Positions 7,236 to 15,561 are shown, numbered from the stretch's first letter. The stretch is DNA of 35,105 nt from Thermoplasmata archaeon (GCA_021792655.1 JAJYUG010000001.1:77090-112194), one strand, 5' to 3'. Notes: generated by a model from the sequence alone, not told the origin. Program-made: numbers and translations.

Positions 7236-8054
7236 ATGGTAGAAGCTCCCCCGCCATATGCCATAAGGCTGCAGAAGCTCCTGGTTCCAATGGGGAAAGG
7301 CTACCGTTCCAAGCGCGTGCTTCAGATTGCCTTTGACCTAGCGCGTTCATATGATTCTGAAGTCACCGCATTCACAGTGAAGGAAACAACACAGGAAATT
7401 ACGTGGAGCGACAAGGTATCCCTCGTTACTGGCGCATTCAAGGACGGGAAGGATGAGCGGATAAAAGTTGTTCCCAGGATCCGGATGGCTGACTCGGTGA
7501 GAGAAGGCATTGTCGCGGAGAGCCTGGCCCATAATTATGATCTTCTATTCATAGCAACGTGGAAGCGGTCTTCGCTTTCAGCTTCACTGTTTGGGGGTAT
7601 TGGCGACTACGTGATCAAGAATTCTGGTACGACTACTGCTGCACTGAGTGTGAAGAATAACCAGTATCCTTACAGGAGGATACTTGTTCCCATATCGGAG
7701 GACATAAACACGAGAACTGCTATCGCTTTTTCCCTTTACCTGAAAAAAGCGATTAACGCTTCGCTTTACCTTGTGGATATGAGGAAGTACGACAAAACCA
7801 GGACCCATGGATTCAGGATGCTGTTCGAGAACATGGATAGGATAGTGGGAAGTTACGGTCCAGAAATAAATTTCACAAGATCAGGTATGACGACATCTTT
7901 CAAGGACGAGATACTTTTTCACTCCAGGCAGATCAAACCCGACCTGATAGTGCTGGGAATCCGTCGCGGCAAAGGGGGAAAAGTTCGCATTAATGCTGCC
8001 ATAAAATCCGTGATCAAGGATACGGATCAGGATGTCTTTCTAATCAAGAAATGA
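7236..8054 (+). CDS. Tandem universal stress (UspA-type) domain protein
   Basis: This encodes 272 residues made of two UspA-type alpha/beta domains. Domain 1 (about 12-138) opens with QKLLVPMGKGYRSKR and includes DLLFIATWKRSS and a Gly-rich SLFGGIGDYV segment. Domain 2 (about 146-272) opens with YRRILVPISEDINTRTA and includes PDLIVLGIRRGKGGK. The glycine-rich ends recall the G-x2-G-x9-G(S/T) nucleotide loop, but neither copy is a perfect match. Usp domains bind nucleotides and often modulate transporters. It is convergent with kdpC and overlaps it by 15 bases. A Usp-type protein is associated with kdp genes in some haloarchaea, and bacterial KdpD sensors contain a Usp domain, so a role in Kdp control is a reasonable inference. 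Confidence 0.8.
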   Translation: MVEAPPPYAIRLQKLLVPMGKGYRSKRVLQIAFDLARSYDSEVTAFTVKETTQEITWSDKVSLVTGAFKDGKDERIKVVPRIRMADSVREGIVAESLAHNYDLLFIATWKRSSLSASLFGGIGDYVIKNSGTTTAALSVKNNQYPYRRILVPISEDINTRTAIAFSLYLKKAINASLYLVDMRKYDKTRTHGFRMLFENMDRIVGSYGPEINFTRSGMTTSFKDEILFHSRQIKPDLIVLGIRRGKGGKVRINAAIKSVIKDTDQDVFLIKK

Positions 8055-8687
8055 AGGTTGAACAAAACCGCCTTGCATAAGCTTGTCTATAATTTCGAAG
8101 TTCAGCGTAACGGTGTTCACATATGGTGACCCGAAAATTGGAAAATTATACATTATATCCGAGGCAGTGATGTTAACAACGAAGTTCTGTGCATCAGCAT
8201 AGGAAAAGCTGCCATTCGTCAAAACTGAAAGGTTCGTCGCAATCCTGTTGATCTGGTCTATGGCACCCTGAAGTGGAATGTTGGGATCAAGTCCTGATCC
8301 TGAATACGCTACCATTGCTTCAGGAATCTGGGAGGCGTTAGAAAGGTTGTTTTCTTTCTCGAAGTCCTTCAGGTAACTCTTCGTCTGGTTAAGGAGCTGG
8401 CCGCTGTCAAGGGAGTAGGAAGGCCCACCCGACTGTGACAGGTTGAAACCGATACCGGATGGTCTGGCCTGAAAGAATATTGATGAGTTGAACGCCTCGG
8501 CAAGCAGGTATGATCCATATACCTTTCCATCTATTTTTACCGGGGACCCGGTGGCAGAATTTGGATCAACCTCCTGTGTTATAAGGGCAGTTATGGTCGG
8601 AAATGCAAAGCCGAGAAGGAACATTGCAATTATCGCTAGTGCAGTCGTCTTCATTATCATCTTACCGAATGAATTCTTCTTCACCAT
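8040..8687 (-). CDS. kdpC: Potassium-transporting ATPase subunit KdpC
   Basis: This is the 215-residue accessory subunit of the high-affinity K+ pump KdpFABC. It has one N-terminal membrane helix (about residues 11-33), followed by an extracytoplasmic domain with the KdpC signatures FFQARPSG, SQSGGPSY and YSGSGLDPNIPLQGA. The C-terminal half departs from bacterial KdpC, and its long stretch after the family core has several possible N-glycosylation sequons (NLS, NGS, NIT). The start ATG overlaps the kdpB TGA (ATGGTGA), preceded by a G-rich GGGGGTGGG that could act as ribosome binding site. It is the last gene of the operon, and its 3' end overlaps the convergent usp gene by 15 bases. Confidence 0.92.
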   Translation of the reverse strand: MVKKNSFGKMIMKTTALAIIAMFLLGFAFPTITALITQEVDPNSATGSPVKIDGKVYGSYLLAEAFNSSIFFQARPSGIGFNLSQSGGPSYSLDSGQLLNQTKSYLKDFEKENNLSNASQIPEAMVAYSGSGLDPNIPLQGAIDQINRIATNLSVLTNGSFSYADAQNFVVNITASDIMYNFPIFGSPYVNTVTLNFEIIDKLMQGGFVQPSFLD

Positions 8688-10672
8688 CCCACCCCCAAAA
8701 TTGAAAGCAGTACATATATAACTTTGATAGCTAAAAATGGAACAATTATTCCTCCGAGTCCGTATATGAGTATATTTCTTCTGAAAAGCTCTGCAATGCT
8801 GGACGGTCTGTATCTGACGCCCCTGATTGCCATCGGAACCATAAGCGGTATGATTATGGTATTGAAGATCAGTGCGGATGTTATCGCCGTCAGGGGATTC
8901 TCAAGCCCAAGTATGTTTAGCGCACCGAGCGCTGGAATGAAATAGAACATGGCTGGGATTATTACGAAATACTTTGACACATCGTTAGCTATGCTGAAAG
9001 TTGTCAGTGCGCCTCTAGTGATCAGTATCTGCTTTCCTATGAATATAACATCCATCAGCTTTGTGGGGTCGGAATCCAGGTCAATCATGTTGGCTGCATC
9101 CTTGGCCGGCGCAGTTCCCTTGTTCATGGCCATTCCAACGTCAGCCTTTGCCAGGGCTGGAGCATCATTGGTTCCGTCACCCACCATTGCCACCATCCGC
9201 TGCTTTGCCTTCTCAGATATCACAACATTGAATTTGTCCACTGGCGTGCTATTGGCAACATATTCATCGATTCCGCTGAGGTTCGAGAAATATGATGCAG
9301 TGACTTCGTCATCACCGGTGCACATTATAGTTTTTATATTCATCTTCTTTAGGAGGTCCAGACGCTGTTTTATTCCAGGTTTCAGGGTGTCATTAAGTTC
9401 AATTACGCCAACAAATTTACCGTCCTTAACGACAGGCAATGCGGTGCCACCCCTAAGTGATATCTCCTTACAGAGTGCGACAATAAAAGTATCGCTGAGC
9501 TTGTGATTCTTGAGCATTGTTGAAAGCGCCCCCTTATAGATGTATGTATCTTTACCCTTAACTCCGCTGAACCTCGTATCTGCAGAGAACGGCAGGAATT
9601 CAAACCCAGCCAGATCCGCATCAGAAACTTCTACTCCCTTTTCCCTGGCCAGTTTCACTATGGACATACCTTCCATTGTGTTGTCTTGCAGGGAAGCCAG
9701 CGCACAGTACTTTATAAAATCCTTCTCCTGCACGCTGGAATTCGGATAAAACCGGATGGCCTCCCTGTCCCCCATTGTGACTGTGCCGGTCTTGTCCAGA
9801 ATAATGGTGTCCACATCTCCGGCATTTTCCACAGCTCTGCCAGATTTGGATATGACGTTGAATTGTGATATCTTGTTTACAGCTGCAATACCGATTGCCG
9901 GCATCAGCCCTCCGATTGTTGTGGGGATGAGCGCAATTAGCAAGACTATCAATATGTCCGTGTTGGAAGTGAAACCAAGGAAATCAGATAAAGCAAATAT
10001 TGAGGCGGTGACCATGAGGAATATGAGAGTCAGGCCCGATAATAGGGTGGATAGGGCAATTTCATTTGGCGTCTTTTCCCTGACTGCCGCCTCAACTATT
10101 TCGATCATCTTGTCTATATACGTTTCTCCAGGGTTTGCGGTGATCCTGATTACAAGTTCATCGGTCTGCAGGGTCGTTGACCCCGTAACGCTGTCTCCCT
10201 GTATCTTACGGACGGGCCTGGATTCCCCCGTTACATTGGATTCGTTAACATAGCCAGATCCGGAAACAACTTCGCCATCTCCGGGAATGACCTCACCTGC
10301 ACTTACTATCACCAAGTCACCGGATCTCAGTTGATCCGATGGGACTGTCTCCTTTACGCTGTCATTGACCCGAGTGGCATTTGTCTCTGTCTTCATTTTT
10401 TTCAGGGATGCGGAGATCGTTTTGCTCTGCTCCTCAGACAGGGTGGTACTTAGATTTGAAAAGAGCAGGGTCAGGAAGAGCAGTATCGCCACTGCAATGT
10501 AGAAGCTGATATATACCCCAGTTGAAGGGGCATCAAAATATGAAGGGAAAAACACTACAAAAATTGAGATTATGAAAGCAATTTCGGTCACAAACATGAC
10601 CGGGTTCTTCATCTGGAAATCCGGCCTGAATTTCTCCATCGTCCCTCTAATGACCGCTCCATATCCTTTCAA
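8681..10672 (-). CDS. kdpB: Potassium-transporting P-type ATPase subunit KdpB
   Basis: This is the 663-residue catalytic P-type ATPase subunit in the membrane. The phosphorylation motif is DKTGT, with D293 the phospho-acceptor. The actuator loop is NVTGES (TGES at 148-151), including the Ser that is an inhibitory phosphorylation site in E. coli KdpB. The hinge is VGDGTNDAPAL. Membrane segments lie near residues 25-45, 52-72, 205-260 and at the C terminus. Start is a TTG at 10672 that overlaps the kdpA TGA (TTGA); the alternative is the in-frame ATG 11 codons later. Length is near the 670-690 usual for the family. Translation is probably coupled to kdpA. Confidence 0.95.
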   Translation of the reverse strand: MKGYGAVIRGTMEKFRPDFQMKNPVMFVTEIAFIISIFVVFFPSYFDAPSTGVYISFYIAVAILLFLTLLFSNLSTTLSEEQSKTISASLKKMKTETNATRVNDSVKETVPSDQLRSGDLVIVSAGEVIPGDGEVVSGSGYVNESNVTGESRPVRKIQGDSVTGSTTLQTDELVIRITANPGETYIDKMIEIVEAAVREKTPNEIALSTLLSGLTLIFLMVTASIFALSDFLGFTSNTDILIVLLIALIPTTIGGLMPAIGIAAVNKISQFNVISKSGRAVENAGDVDTIILDKTGTVTMGDREAIRFYPNSSVQEKDFIKYCALASLQDNTMEGMSIVKLAREKGVEVSDADLAGFEFLPFSADTRFSGVKGKDTYIYKGALSTMLKNHKLSDTFIVALCKEISLRGGTALPVVKDGKFVGVIELNDTLKPGIKQRLDLLKKMNIKTIMCTGDDEVTASYFSNLSGIDEYVANSTPVDKFNVVISEKAKQRMVAMVGDGTNDAPALAKADVGMAMNKGTAPAKDAANMIDLDSDPTKLMDVIFIGKQILITRGALTTFSIANDVSKYFVIIPAMFYFIPALGALNILGLENPLTAITSALIFNTIIIPLMVPMAIRGVRYRPSSIAELFRRNILIYGLGGIIVPFLAIKVIYVLLSILGVGW

Positions 10673-12447
10673 CGAATCACCATCCAGATTGACTGCTCAA
10701 AGGCCCTGGCCCACGAGAGTATGGGTCCCAGGGCGAGGATCGGAAAGAAAGAAAGCAGTCCTACAAGCAGCATTACACCAAGAAGCATGAGCCCAAAGTA
10801 GAACGACCCAGTATCAATGCTCTTCCCGATCTCAACCTTTGGCTTCTTGTTTGAAAAGAGATCGGCTATCTTCAGCTGGAACCCCATGATCACGTATCTT
10901 CCAAGGATCATAATTATGCCGTCCAGCACGTTGAAGTAGACCTGGTTTGTAAGAAACCCACCGACCTCAGAACCGTTGTTTGAGGCGGAGGTCGCAAACT
11001 CGTATAGGAGTTCCGTGATGGCATCCGGTTTTGGATTCGTGAATGAGGCCATTATGCTCGGGATCATGAGGGTAACACCCAGAGGAATTATTATCAACAG
11101 GGGATGGGTAATAAGGGAGAGCGTAGAATACTTGATCTCCTTAGATCCAATTTTAATGCTCATCAGTTCAGGAAGCTTCCCTACCATGAGGGATGCAATG
11201 AACACTGTAAAAATCACTGAGGTGAAAATATTAAGGACACCCGTACCTATTCCGCCGACCGGATCATTTATCAGGAGGTTGACTAGGTTTCCCAGAAGCC
11301 CAGCCGGAGAATATGCAGCCAGTATTGCATTGGATGCGCCGGTGGATGTGATGGTGGCCCCAATGCTGAAAATGGAAGAACCTGCTATTCCTATGGCAGT
11401 TTCCTTCCCTACCATGTTTCCATTGTAGATGACGCCAAGCGTGGATAGGGATGGTATTCCGGTTATTTCACCGTAGAAAGTGAGAAATGCGGTAAAAACA
11501 AAGAAAATCATCAGGACAGAAACAAGCATGACCATGAACCGGCGATTGCTGAAAACCCTGCCAAGCGCTATTATAGACCCAAGTGGGATGAGAAGGAAAG
11601 AGGTAAACTCCGTAATGTTTGTGAACCAGTTCGGATTCTCGAATGGGAACGCTGCGTTCGCTCCATAAAACCCTCCGCCGTTTGTTCCTATGTTCTTGAT
11701 AGCTTCCAGAGTTGCAACGGAGCCAAGCGGCACCCTGTACGTAACCGAGGAAAATACTGGCTGCACACTGATGTAGGACAGAGTTGTTTCGGGAATTCCA
11801 CTTATTATCAGTATAACAGTTACCAGAAGGGTGAGAGGGAGTATAAGGTAGAATATTGAGACGAGGAAGTCGTGGTAGAAGTTTCCAATCGTACCCTTAT
11901 CCTGAAGAATTCCCCTTATGAAGGCCATTGATGCGGCAAAACCGGTTCCTGCGGATAGGAACATAAGGCCGGTAATTACGAATGTCTGGCTCAGGTAGGA
12001 GAGATCGAAAGGGTTGGAATAGTGCTGCAGGTTGGTATTGGTCAGGAAACTGCTTACGGTGTTGAATGTCAGGCTCACCGTCATGTGATTGTTTGCAAAT
12101 GCAAAGGGAAAATCTCTCTGGTAAAAAATAAAAATGAATGATATTACGCCGGCAGCAGCATTGAAAAATAGCAAGGTAAGAAAATACTCCCTGAATTTCA
12201 TCTGCCGTTCAGATCCCTCGCCTATGATCTTCTCGAAAAAGCTCACGATCCGACCAGAGATGGGCGTGAGCCAGGTGTCCTGATCTCTGTATATCTTAGA
12301 GATGAAGCTGGAGATTATCACCCCGAATATAATCACGATTGCAAGGTAGATAAGTATGATGACTACCCCGGATGCAACTCTGTTTACCTGCCAGAAAGAG
12401 TTGCCATATCCGGACAGGGATGAGATGCCAAATGGATCATAACTCAA
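10669..12447 (-). CDS. kdpA: Potassium-transporting ATPase subunit KdpA
   Basis: This is the 592-residue K+-selective channel-like subunit, related to SKT transporters, with about ten membrane segments. Selectivity-filter segments are visible as VSSFLTNTNLQHY, IGTNGGGFYGANAAFPFENP (the KdpA hallmark) and TSASNNGSEVGGF. The start is TTG at 12447, overlapping the kdpF TGA as TTGA; no in-frame ATG is near, and the nearby ATG at 12440 is in another frame. GGAGCTGAG about 10 bases upstream could act as a ribosome binding site. The protein sits in the cytoplasmic membrane and delivers K+ to the KdpB transport path. It is the second gene of kdpFABC. Confidence 0.95.
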   Translation of the reverse strand: MSYDPFGISSLSGYGNSFWQVNRVASGVVIILIYLAIVIIFGVIISSFISKIYRDQDTWLTPISGRIVSFFEKIIGEGSERQMKFREYFLTLLFFNAAAGVISFIFIFYQRDFPFAFANNHMTVSLTFNTVSSFLTNTNLQHYSNPFDLSYLSQTFVITGLMFLSAGTGFAASMAFIRGILQDKGTIGNFYHDFLVSIFYLILPLTLLVTVILIISGIPETTLSYISVQPVFSSVTYRVPLGSVATLEAIKNIGTNGGGFYGANAAFPFENPNWFTNITEFTSFLLIPLGSIIALGRVFSNRRFMVMLVSVLMIFFVFTAFLTFYGEITGIPSLSTLGVIYNGNMVGKETAIGIAGSSIFSIGATITSTGASNAILAAYSPAGLLGNLVNLLINDPVGGIGTGVLNIFTSVIFTVFIASLMVGKLPELMSIKIGSKEIKYSTLSLITHPLLIIIPLGVTLMIPSIMASFTNPKPDAITELLYEFATSASNNGSEVGGFLTNQVYFNVLDGIIMILGRYVIMGFQLKIADLFSNKKPKVEIGKSIDTGSFYFGLMLLGVMLLVGLLSFFPILALGPILSWARAFEQSIWMVIR

Positions 12448-12533
12448 AATTTCTCAGCTCCAATTATGGTGTAAAGCAGGTATATGGCTGTAAAGAGCAA
12501 CACCAGCCCTAGAATGACATAGACTGCAAGCAT
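12444..12533 (-). CDS. kdpF: Potassium-transporting ATPase small subunit KdpF (29 aa)
   Basis: This 29-residue single-helix peptide begins MLAVYVILGLVLLF and ends GAEKF. Size, hydrophobicity and the C-terminal pattern (Y-x(2)-I-x-AE-x-F) match KdpF, which stabilises the KdpABC complex in the membrane. It lies immediately before kdpA and its TGA overlaps the kdpA TTG. The ATG at 12533 is 27 bases from the centre of a strong TATA-like box, so the operon transcript is probably leaderless at kdpF. It is easily missed because of its size. Confidence 0.88.
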   Translation of the reverse strand: MLAVYVILGLVLLFTAIYLLYTIIGAEKF

Positions 12534-12554
12534 CGCAGAATGCCAATGCAATGG

Positions 12555-12564
12555 GATATAAAAG
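12555..12564 (-). promoter_or_regulatory. kdpFABC promoter TATA-like box
   Basis: On the minus strand this reads CTTTTATATC, a strong TATA match centred about 27 bases before the kdpF ATG. The predicted transcription start falls at or next to the start codon. Confidence 0.65.
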
Positions 12565-12568
12565 TATT

Positions 12569-12596
12569 GTCCAGCATAATCATCCCTACGCAGGAC
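12569..12596. promoter_or_regulatory. Imperfect dyad at the kdp promoter, operator candidate
   Basis: On the plus strand, GTCCAGCATA (12569-12578) is complementary at 8 of 10 positions to TACGCAGGAC (12587-12596), separated by an 8-base spacer. The dyad begins 5 bases upstream of the TATA-like box in the direction of kdp transcription. That is the TFB-recognition region, where an archaeal regulator could activate or block. No kdpDE-type genes are in the window, so the regulator is unknown. Confidence 0.42.
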
Positions 12597-12652
12597 TTAA
12601 TGCGCTCATTAGCCACTCCCGTTAACCAGAAAGGAATCCTTGATCTCCCTTC

Positions 12653-14191
12653 TCATATGGTCTTGCCCATGTAAGGGCCAACACGTTCGTAGCCCAGCTT
12701 TCTGAAATAGTTTCTCACACCGATACCACTAATTACAAGCATTCTTTTCAAGCCGCAGTCTGAGCTTATCTTTTCAGCTTCGTTAAGAAGTTCAGATCCC
12801 AGACCCTGGTGTTGCCACCCATTTATGGCGTGCCTGCCCAGCGGTACCACGTTTCCAAATATCTTCAATTCCCTTATGATAGACGAATCCACAATTTCCT
12901 TCCTATGGGCATTTGCCGAAGGTATCCTCAGGCGGACAAAACCGATTATCTTGTCTTCTGAATCCTCATAAGATAGAAAGTGTTCAGTGCCTCCGGCAGC
13001 ATCGTAACTACCTTTTTTCAGTTTAAAATCGCTGGAGAAGAGTTCACCAGCAACTTCTCTTCCCCTGATTTCCATGCTCCTGATCCCTCTCCTCTCCAAT
13101 TCATCGGTCACAAGGTTCCTGATATCGCTTCTCTTAACTCCAGCTTCGATGAATTTAACCGGAATATCGCGTTGCATTCTCTGCACCCTGATCCATGGCG
13201 GCATCCTCTCCATAAGATAGGTTATCAGGTCCACAGCTGTCCCAGTGTCAAGCGGATCGTATCTTCCCAGCTTCCACAATCTGTAAAGGGATGTCCCCCT
13301 GGTGACCAGGGTCGGATAAATTTTCAGCATATCAGGCTTGAAAGCGGGATCATCGAGCATCAGGTCAAAGCTTTTTAAGTCCTGCTCGTAGCTGGATCCG
13401 TACATACCTGGCATTATATGGTATACTATTTTCAATCCAGCATCCCTGGACAGCTGAGTTGATCTCCTTATATCATCAAGTGTGTGCCCACGCATGTTTA
13501 TTTTAAGGATTCGATCGGATAGGTTCTGTACTCCGAGCTCCACCTTCGTTGTACCATAGTTAAGGGCTGTGTCTATCTCGCGCTCAAAGAACCAGTCCGG
13601 CTTTGTCTCCACTGTTAGGCCTATGCATCTCTTTCCAGCACTTTCGTTGGCTAGAACAGACTCTTCGAGGTTCCTGCTGATTGTGCCATTCATTGCATCG
13701 ATGCAACCCTTGATGAAGCTGGTCTGGTATGCCTCTTCCCTGGCGGTGAAAGTACCACCCATAATTATCAGATCTATCTTTGAGGTGTCATGGCCAATGA
13801 GATCCAGTTGCTTTACGCGGTTGAAAACCTGGTTGTATGGGTCGTAATTGTTATTTCTTCCCCTGAGAGCAGCAGGCTCGTGCCCTGTATAGGACTGAGG
13901 TGAATTGTTGTCCACTCCTCCGGGGCAGTAAATGCATTTGCCATGGGGGCAGTTGTCAGGTGAGGTCATTGCCGCAACAACCGCAACTCCAGATATTGTT
14001 CTGGTGTTTTTTATGCGCAGCAGGTCTCTCTCTTCCTCGGAGAAGTTGCCTGAATTAAGAATCTCCACATCGCTGGGGATAAAGTCCAGTGACAACTCCT
14101 TTGCAAGCCTGATCTTCAGGTTCTGCAAATCCTTCTTGTTTCGGACCTGCCCGGATTTAATCTTTTCCCCTATGACTTCATAGAAATCCAC
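12653..14191 (-). CDS. elp3: Elp3 tRNA uridine-34 modification enzyme (radical SAM/GNAT)
   Basis: This 512-residue archaeal Elp3 is the catalytic protein for carboxymethylation of wobble uridine in tRNAs. The radical SAM motif is CPHGKCIYC, with C81, C86 and C89 in the Elp3-type C-x4-C-x2-C spacing, followed by the CPGG segment. The central barrel includes MGGTFTAR, VELGVQNLSDRIL and YHIMPGMYGSS. The C-terminal acetyltransferase domain (about 375-512) contains HQGLGSELL as acetyl-CoA loop and NYFRKLGYERVGPYM at the end. Start is GTG at 14191, supported by a TATA-like GTTAAATT at 14212-14219 about 25 bases upstream. It is divergent from the adenosine-kinase-like gene. Archaeal Elp3 acts alone, without Elp1/2/4-6. 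Confidence 0.95.
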   Translation of the reverse strand: MDFYEVIGEKIKSGQVRNKKDLQNLKIRLAKELSLDFIPSDVEILNSGNFSEEERDLLRIKNTRTISGVAVVAAMTSPDNCPHGKCIYCPGGVDNNSPQSYTGHEPAALRGRNNNYDPYNQVFNRVKQLDLIGHDTSKIDLIIMGGTFTAREEAYQTSFIKGCIDAMNGTISRNLEESVLANESAGKRCIGLTVETKPDWFFEREIDTALNYGTTKVELGVQNLSDRILKINMRGHTLDDIRRSTQLSRDAGLKIVYHIMPGMYGSSYEQDLKSFDLMLDDPAFKPDMLKIYPTLVTRGTSLYRLWKLGRYDPLDTGTAVDLITYLMERMPPWIRVQRMQRDIPVKFIEAGVKRSDIRNLVTDELERRGIRSMEIRGREVAGELFSSDFKLKKGSYDAAGGTEHFLSYEDSEDKIIGFVRLRIPSANAHRKEIVDSSIIRELKIFGNVVPLGRHAINGWQHQGLGSELLNEAEKISSDCGLKRMLVISGIGVRNYFRKLGYERVGPYMGKTI

Positions 14192-14211
14192 ATAAACACC
14201 ATCACATTCAG

Positions 14212-14252
14212 AATTTAACGTTTTTGAGGCTTCTGGTGCGTAAGGTTAAAAT
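14212..14252. promoter_or_regulatory. Divergent TATA-like boxes of elp3 and the PF04008 gene
   Basis: Position 14212-14219 reads GTTAAATT on the minus strand, about 25 bases before the elp3 GTG. Position 14245-14252 reads GTTAAAAT on the plus strand, about 25 bases before the ATG at 14274. Both fit leaderless transcripts from a shared 82-base divergent region. Confidence 0.4.
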
Positions 14253-14273
14253 CTACTTTCCATATAACAAGGT

Positions 14274-14762
14274 ATGGCGGTAGAAACCTATTCTGTGCCG
14301 CTGGATTTTCCCGAGGGGACAAACGCCATCCTGGGATATTCACATTTTATTAAGACGGTTGAAGATTTGACGGAAATCATCTCAACTGCGGTACCAGGGG
14401 CGAAATTCGGGGTTGCTTTCTCGGAAGCTTCCGGGGACAAGCTGGTAAGATATGATGGAACCGACGCAGAACTTGAGAAGATAGCGGTTGATAACATATT
14501 ACGTATTTCCGCCGGTCATACATTCATGATCATACTGAAGAACCTTTATCCGATCAATGTCCTGAACGCAATCAAGGGATGCCAGGAAGTGGGCAGCATC
14601 TTTGCAGCAACTTCAAACCCTGTTGAAGTGATAATAGCAAAGGGAACGAGAGGAAACGGGGTTATCGGAGTGATTGACGGGTTCTCTCCAGTTGGTGTCG
14701 AGAATGAGAATGATAAAAATACCAGGAGAAAATTCCTCAGGGAGATAAACTACAAGAAATAG
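14274..14762 (+). CDS. Adenosine-specific kinase family protein (PF04008-like)
   Basis: This 162-residue compact alpha/beta protein has near-complete similarity, as I recall the family, to the archaeal 'adenosine-specific kinase' group. Recognisable stretches are LGYSHFIKTVEDL, GAKFGVAFSEASGDKL, SAGHTFMIILK, YPINVLNAIK and GVIGVIDGFSPVGVE. The proposed activity is binding or phosphorylation of adenosine; the true substrate is uncertain. Start ATG has a TATA-like box about 25 bases upstream. The last base of its TAG stop is also the first base of the tRNA-Arg(CCG) gene, so the two are probably transcribed together or the tRNA promoter lies inside this gene. Confidence 0.85.
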   Translation: MAVETYSVPLDFPEGTNAILGYSHFIKTVEDLTEIISTAVPGAKFGVAFSEASGDKLVRYDGTDAELEKIAVDNILRISAGHTFMIILKNLYPINVLNAIKGCQEVGSIFAATSNPVEVIIAKGTRGNGVIGVIDGFSPVGVENENDKNTRRKFLREINYKK

Positions 14763-14834
14763 GGCCCGTAGTGTAACGGATTATCATATAGGCCTCCGGA
14801 GCCTATGATCCGGGTTCGAATCCCGGCGGGCTCA
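14762..14834 (+). tRNA. tRNA-Arg (anticodon CCG)
   Basis: The acceptor stem GGGCCCG/CGGGCTC (one G-U pair) is followed by A73, with no encoded CCA. The D arm carries the same U13-U22 mismatch as the other tRNA-Arg here. The anticodon arm TAGGC-CTCCGGA-GCCTA gives anticodon CCG (codon CGG). The T arm is CCGGG-TTCGAAT-CCCGG. No intron is seen. G1 is the final base of the stop codon of the preceding gene. A TATA-like ATGATAAAAATACC (14709-14721) inside that gene could start transcription about 20 bases before the tRNA. Confidence 0.95.
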
Positions 14835-14997
14835 CTCATTGGCATTATGCACTTCATATAACTTCAGCAAGCTACAATATCTTTCCAGACTTACTCCATG
14901 TGTAACCTATCAATAATAGAGAAATGGGGATCATTAATGGAAGAACTACGAAAGTCCAGAAGTCATTCCCCATAATAGTACTAATAGTTTGCTGACA

Positions 14998-15408
14998 ATG
15001 CATTTTGGAGTTGACATGGTAGATGGTCTCAAAGAACAAATCATTGATGATAGGGAATTGTCTCCCGATAAATCTTCGGTAACCTACAAACTTGCAGATA
15101 ATCTCGATTTCTCACGATCTAGGGAATTTACGAGGATCCTCGCAGATATATTCTTCGAGAAAGATTATTCATTAAAGAAGAAGAGAACGGTAAGATCAAA
15201 AAAAAAAACATGAAGGACTTTGAAAAGGGTCTTAAGGATGAAATGTTCAAGAATTTTTATAGAGAGCTGCAGTTTTCATCGATTCTTTCCCCATTCAATA
15301 TCGATATGCGCGCTTCCTCTTTTTTCCCATGGAGCAAATGGAACCCCCCTTCACATCCAAAAGCTGTTGGATGAAGTCATGAAAAATACCACCATCAGGT
15401 ATATTTGA
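14998..15408 (+). pseudogene. Split reading frame with two homopolymer frameshifts
   Basis: Three frame segments join into one plausible protein of about 135 residues. From the ATG at 14998 the frame stays open to a TGA at 15211-15213. At an 11-base A run (15198-15208), adding one base would move reading into the next frame (NMKDFEKGLKDEMF...). That frame stays open to about 15347. At a C6 run (15344-15349), removing one base returns to the first frame, which ends LLDEVMKN...RYI with a TGA at 15406-15408. All three segments look protein-like (helical, charged). I do not recognise a family. This is either a decayed gene, sequencing errors at homopolymers, or less likely recoding. The exact start (ATG at 14998 or 15016, TTG at 14989) is unclear. 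Confidence 0.45.
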
Positions 15409-15561
15409 ATGAGTGCCTCTGCCGAATCATCGAAAGCGCTTCTGATAAAACATATAGCATTCAGCGGATTAACGTTTTTATGATCATACATTTTCAGAAT
15501 TGCTTTGGGAACAAACTATTTTTTGAAAATTAACCCATCTTTCACCTCGATGGAAAGACAT

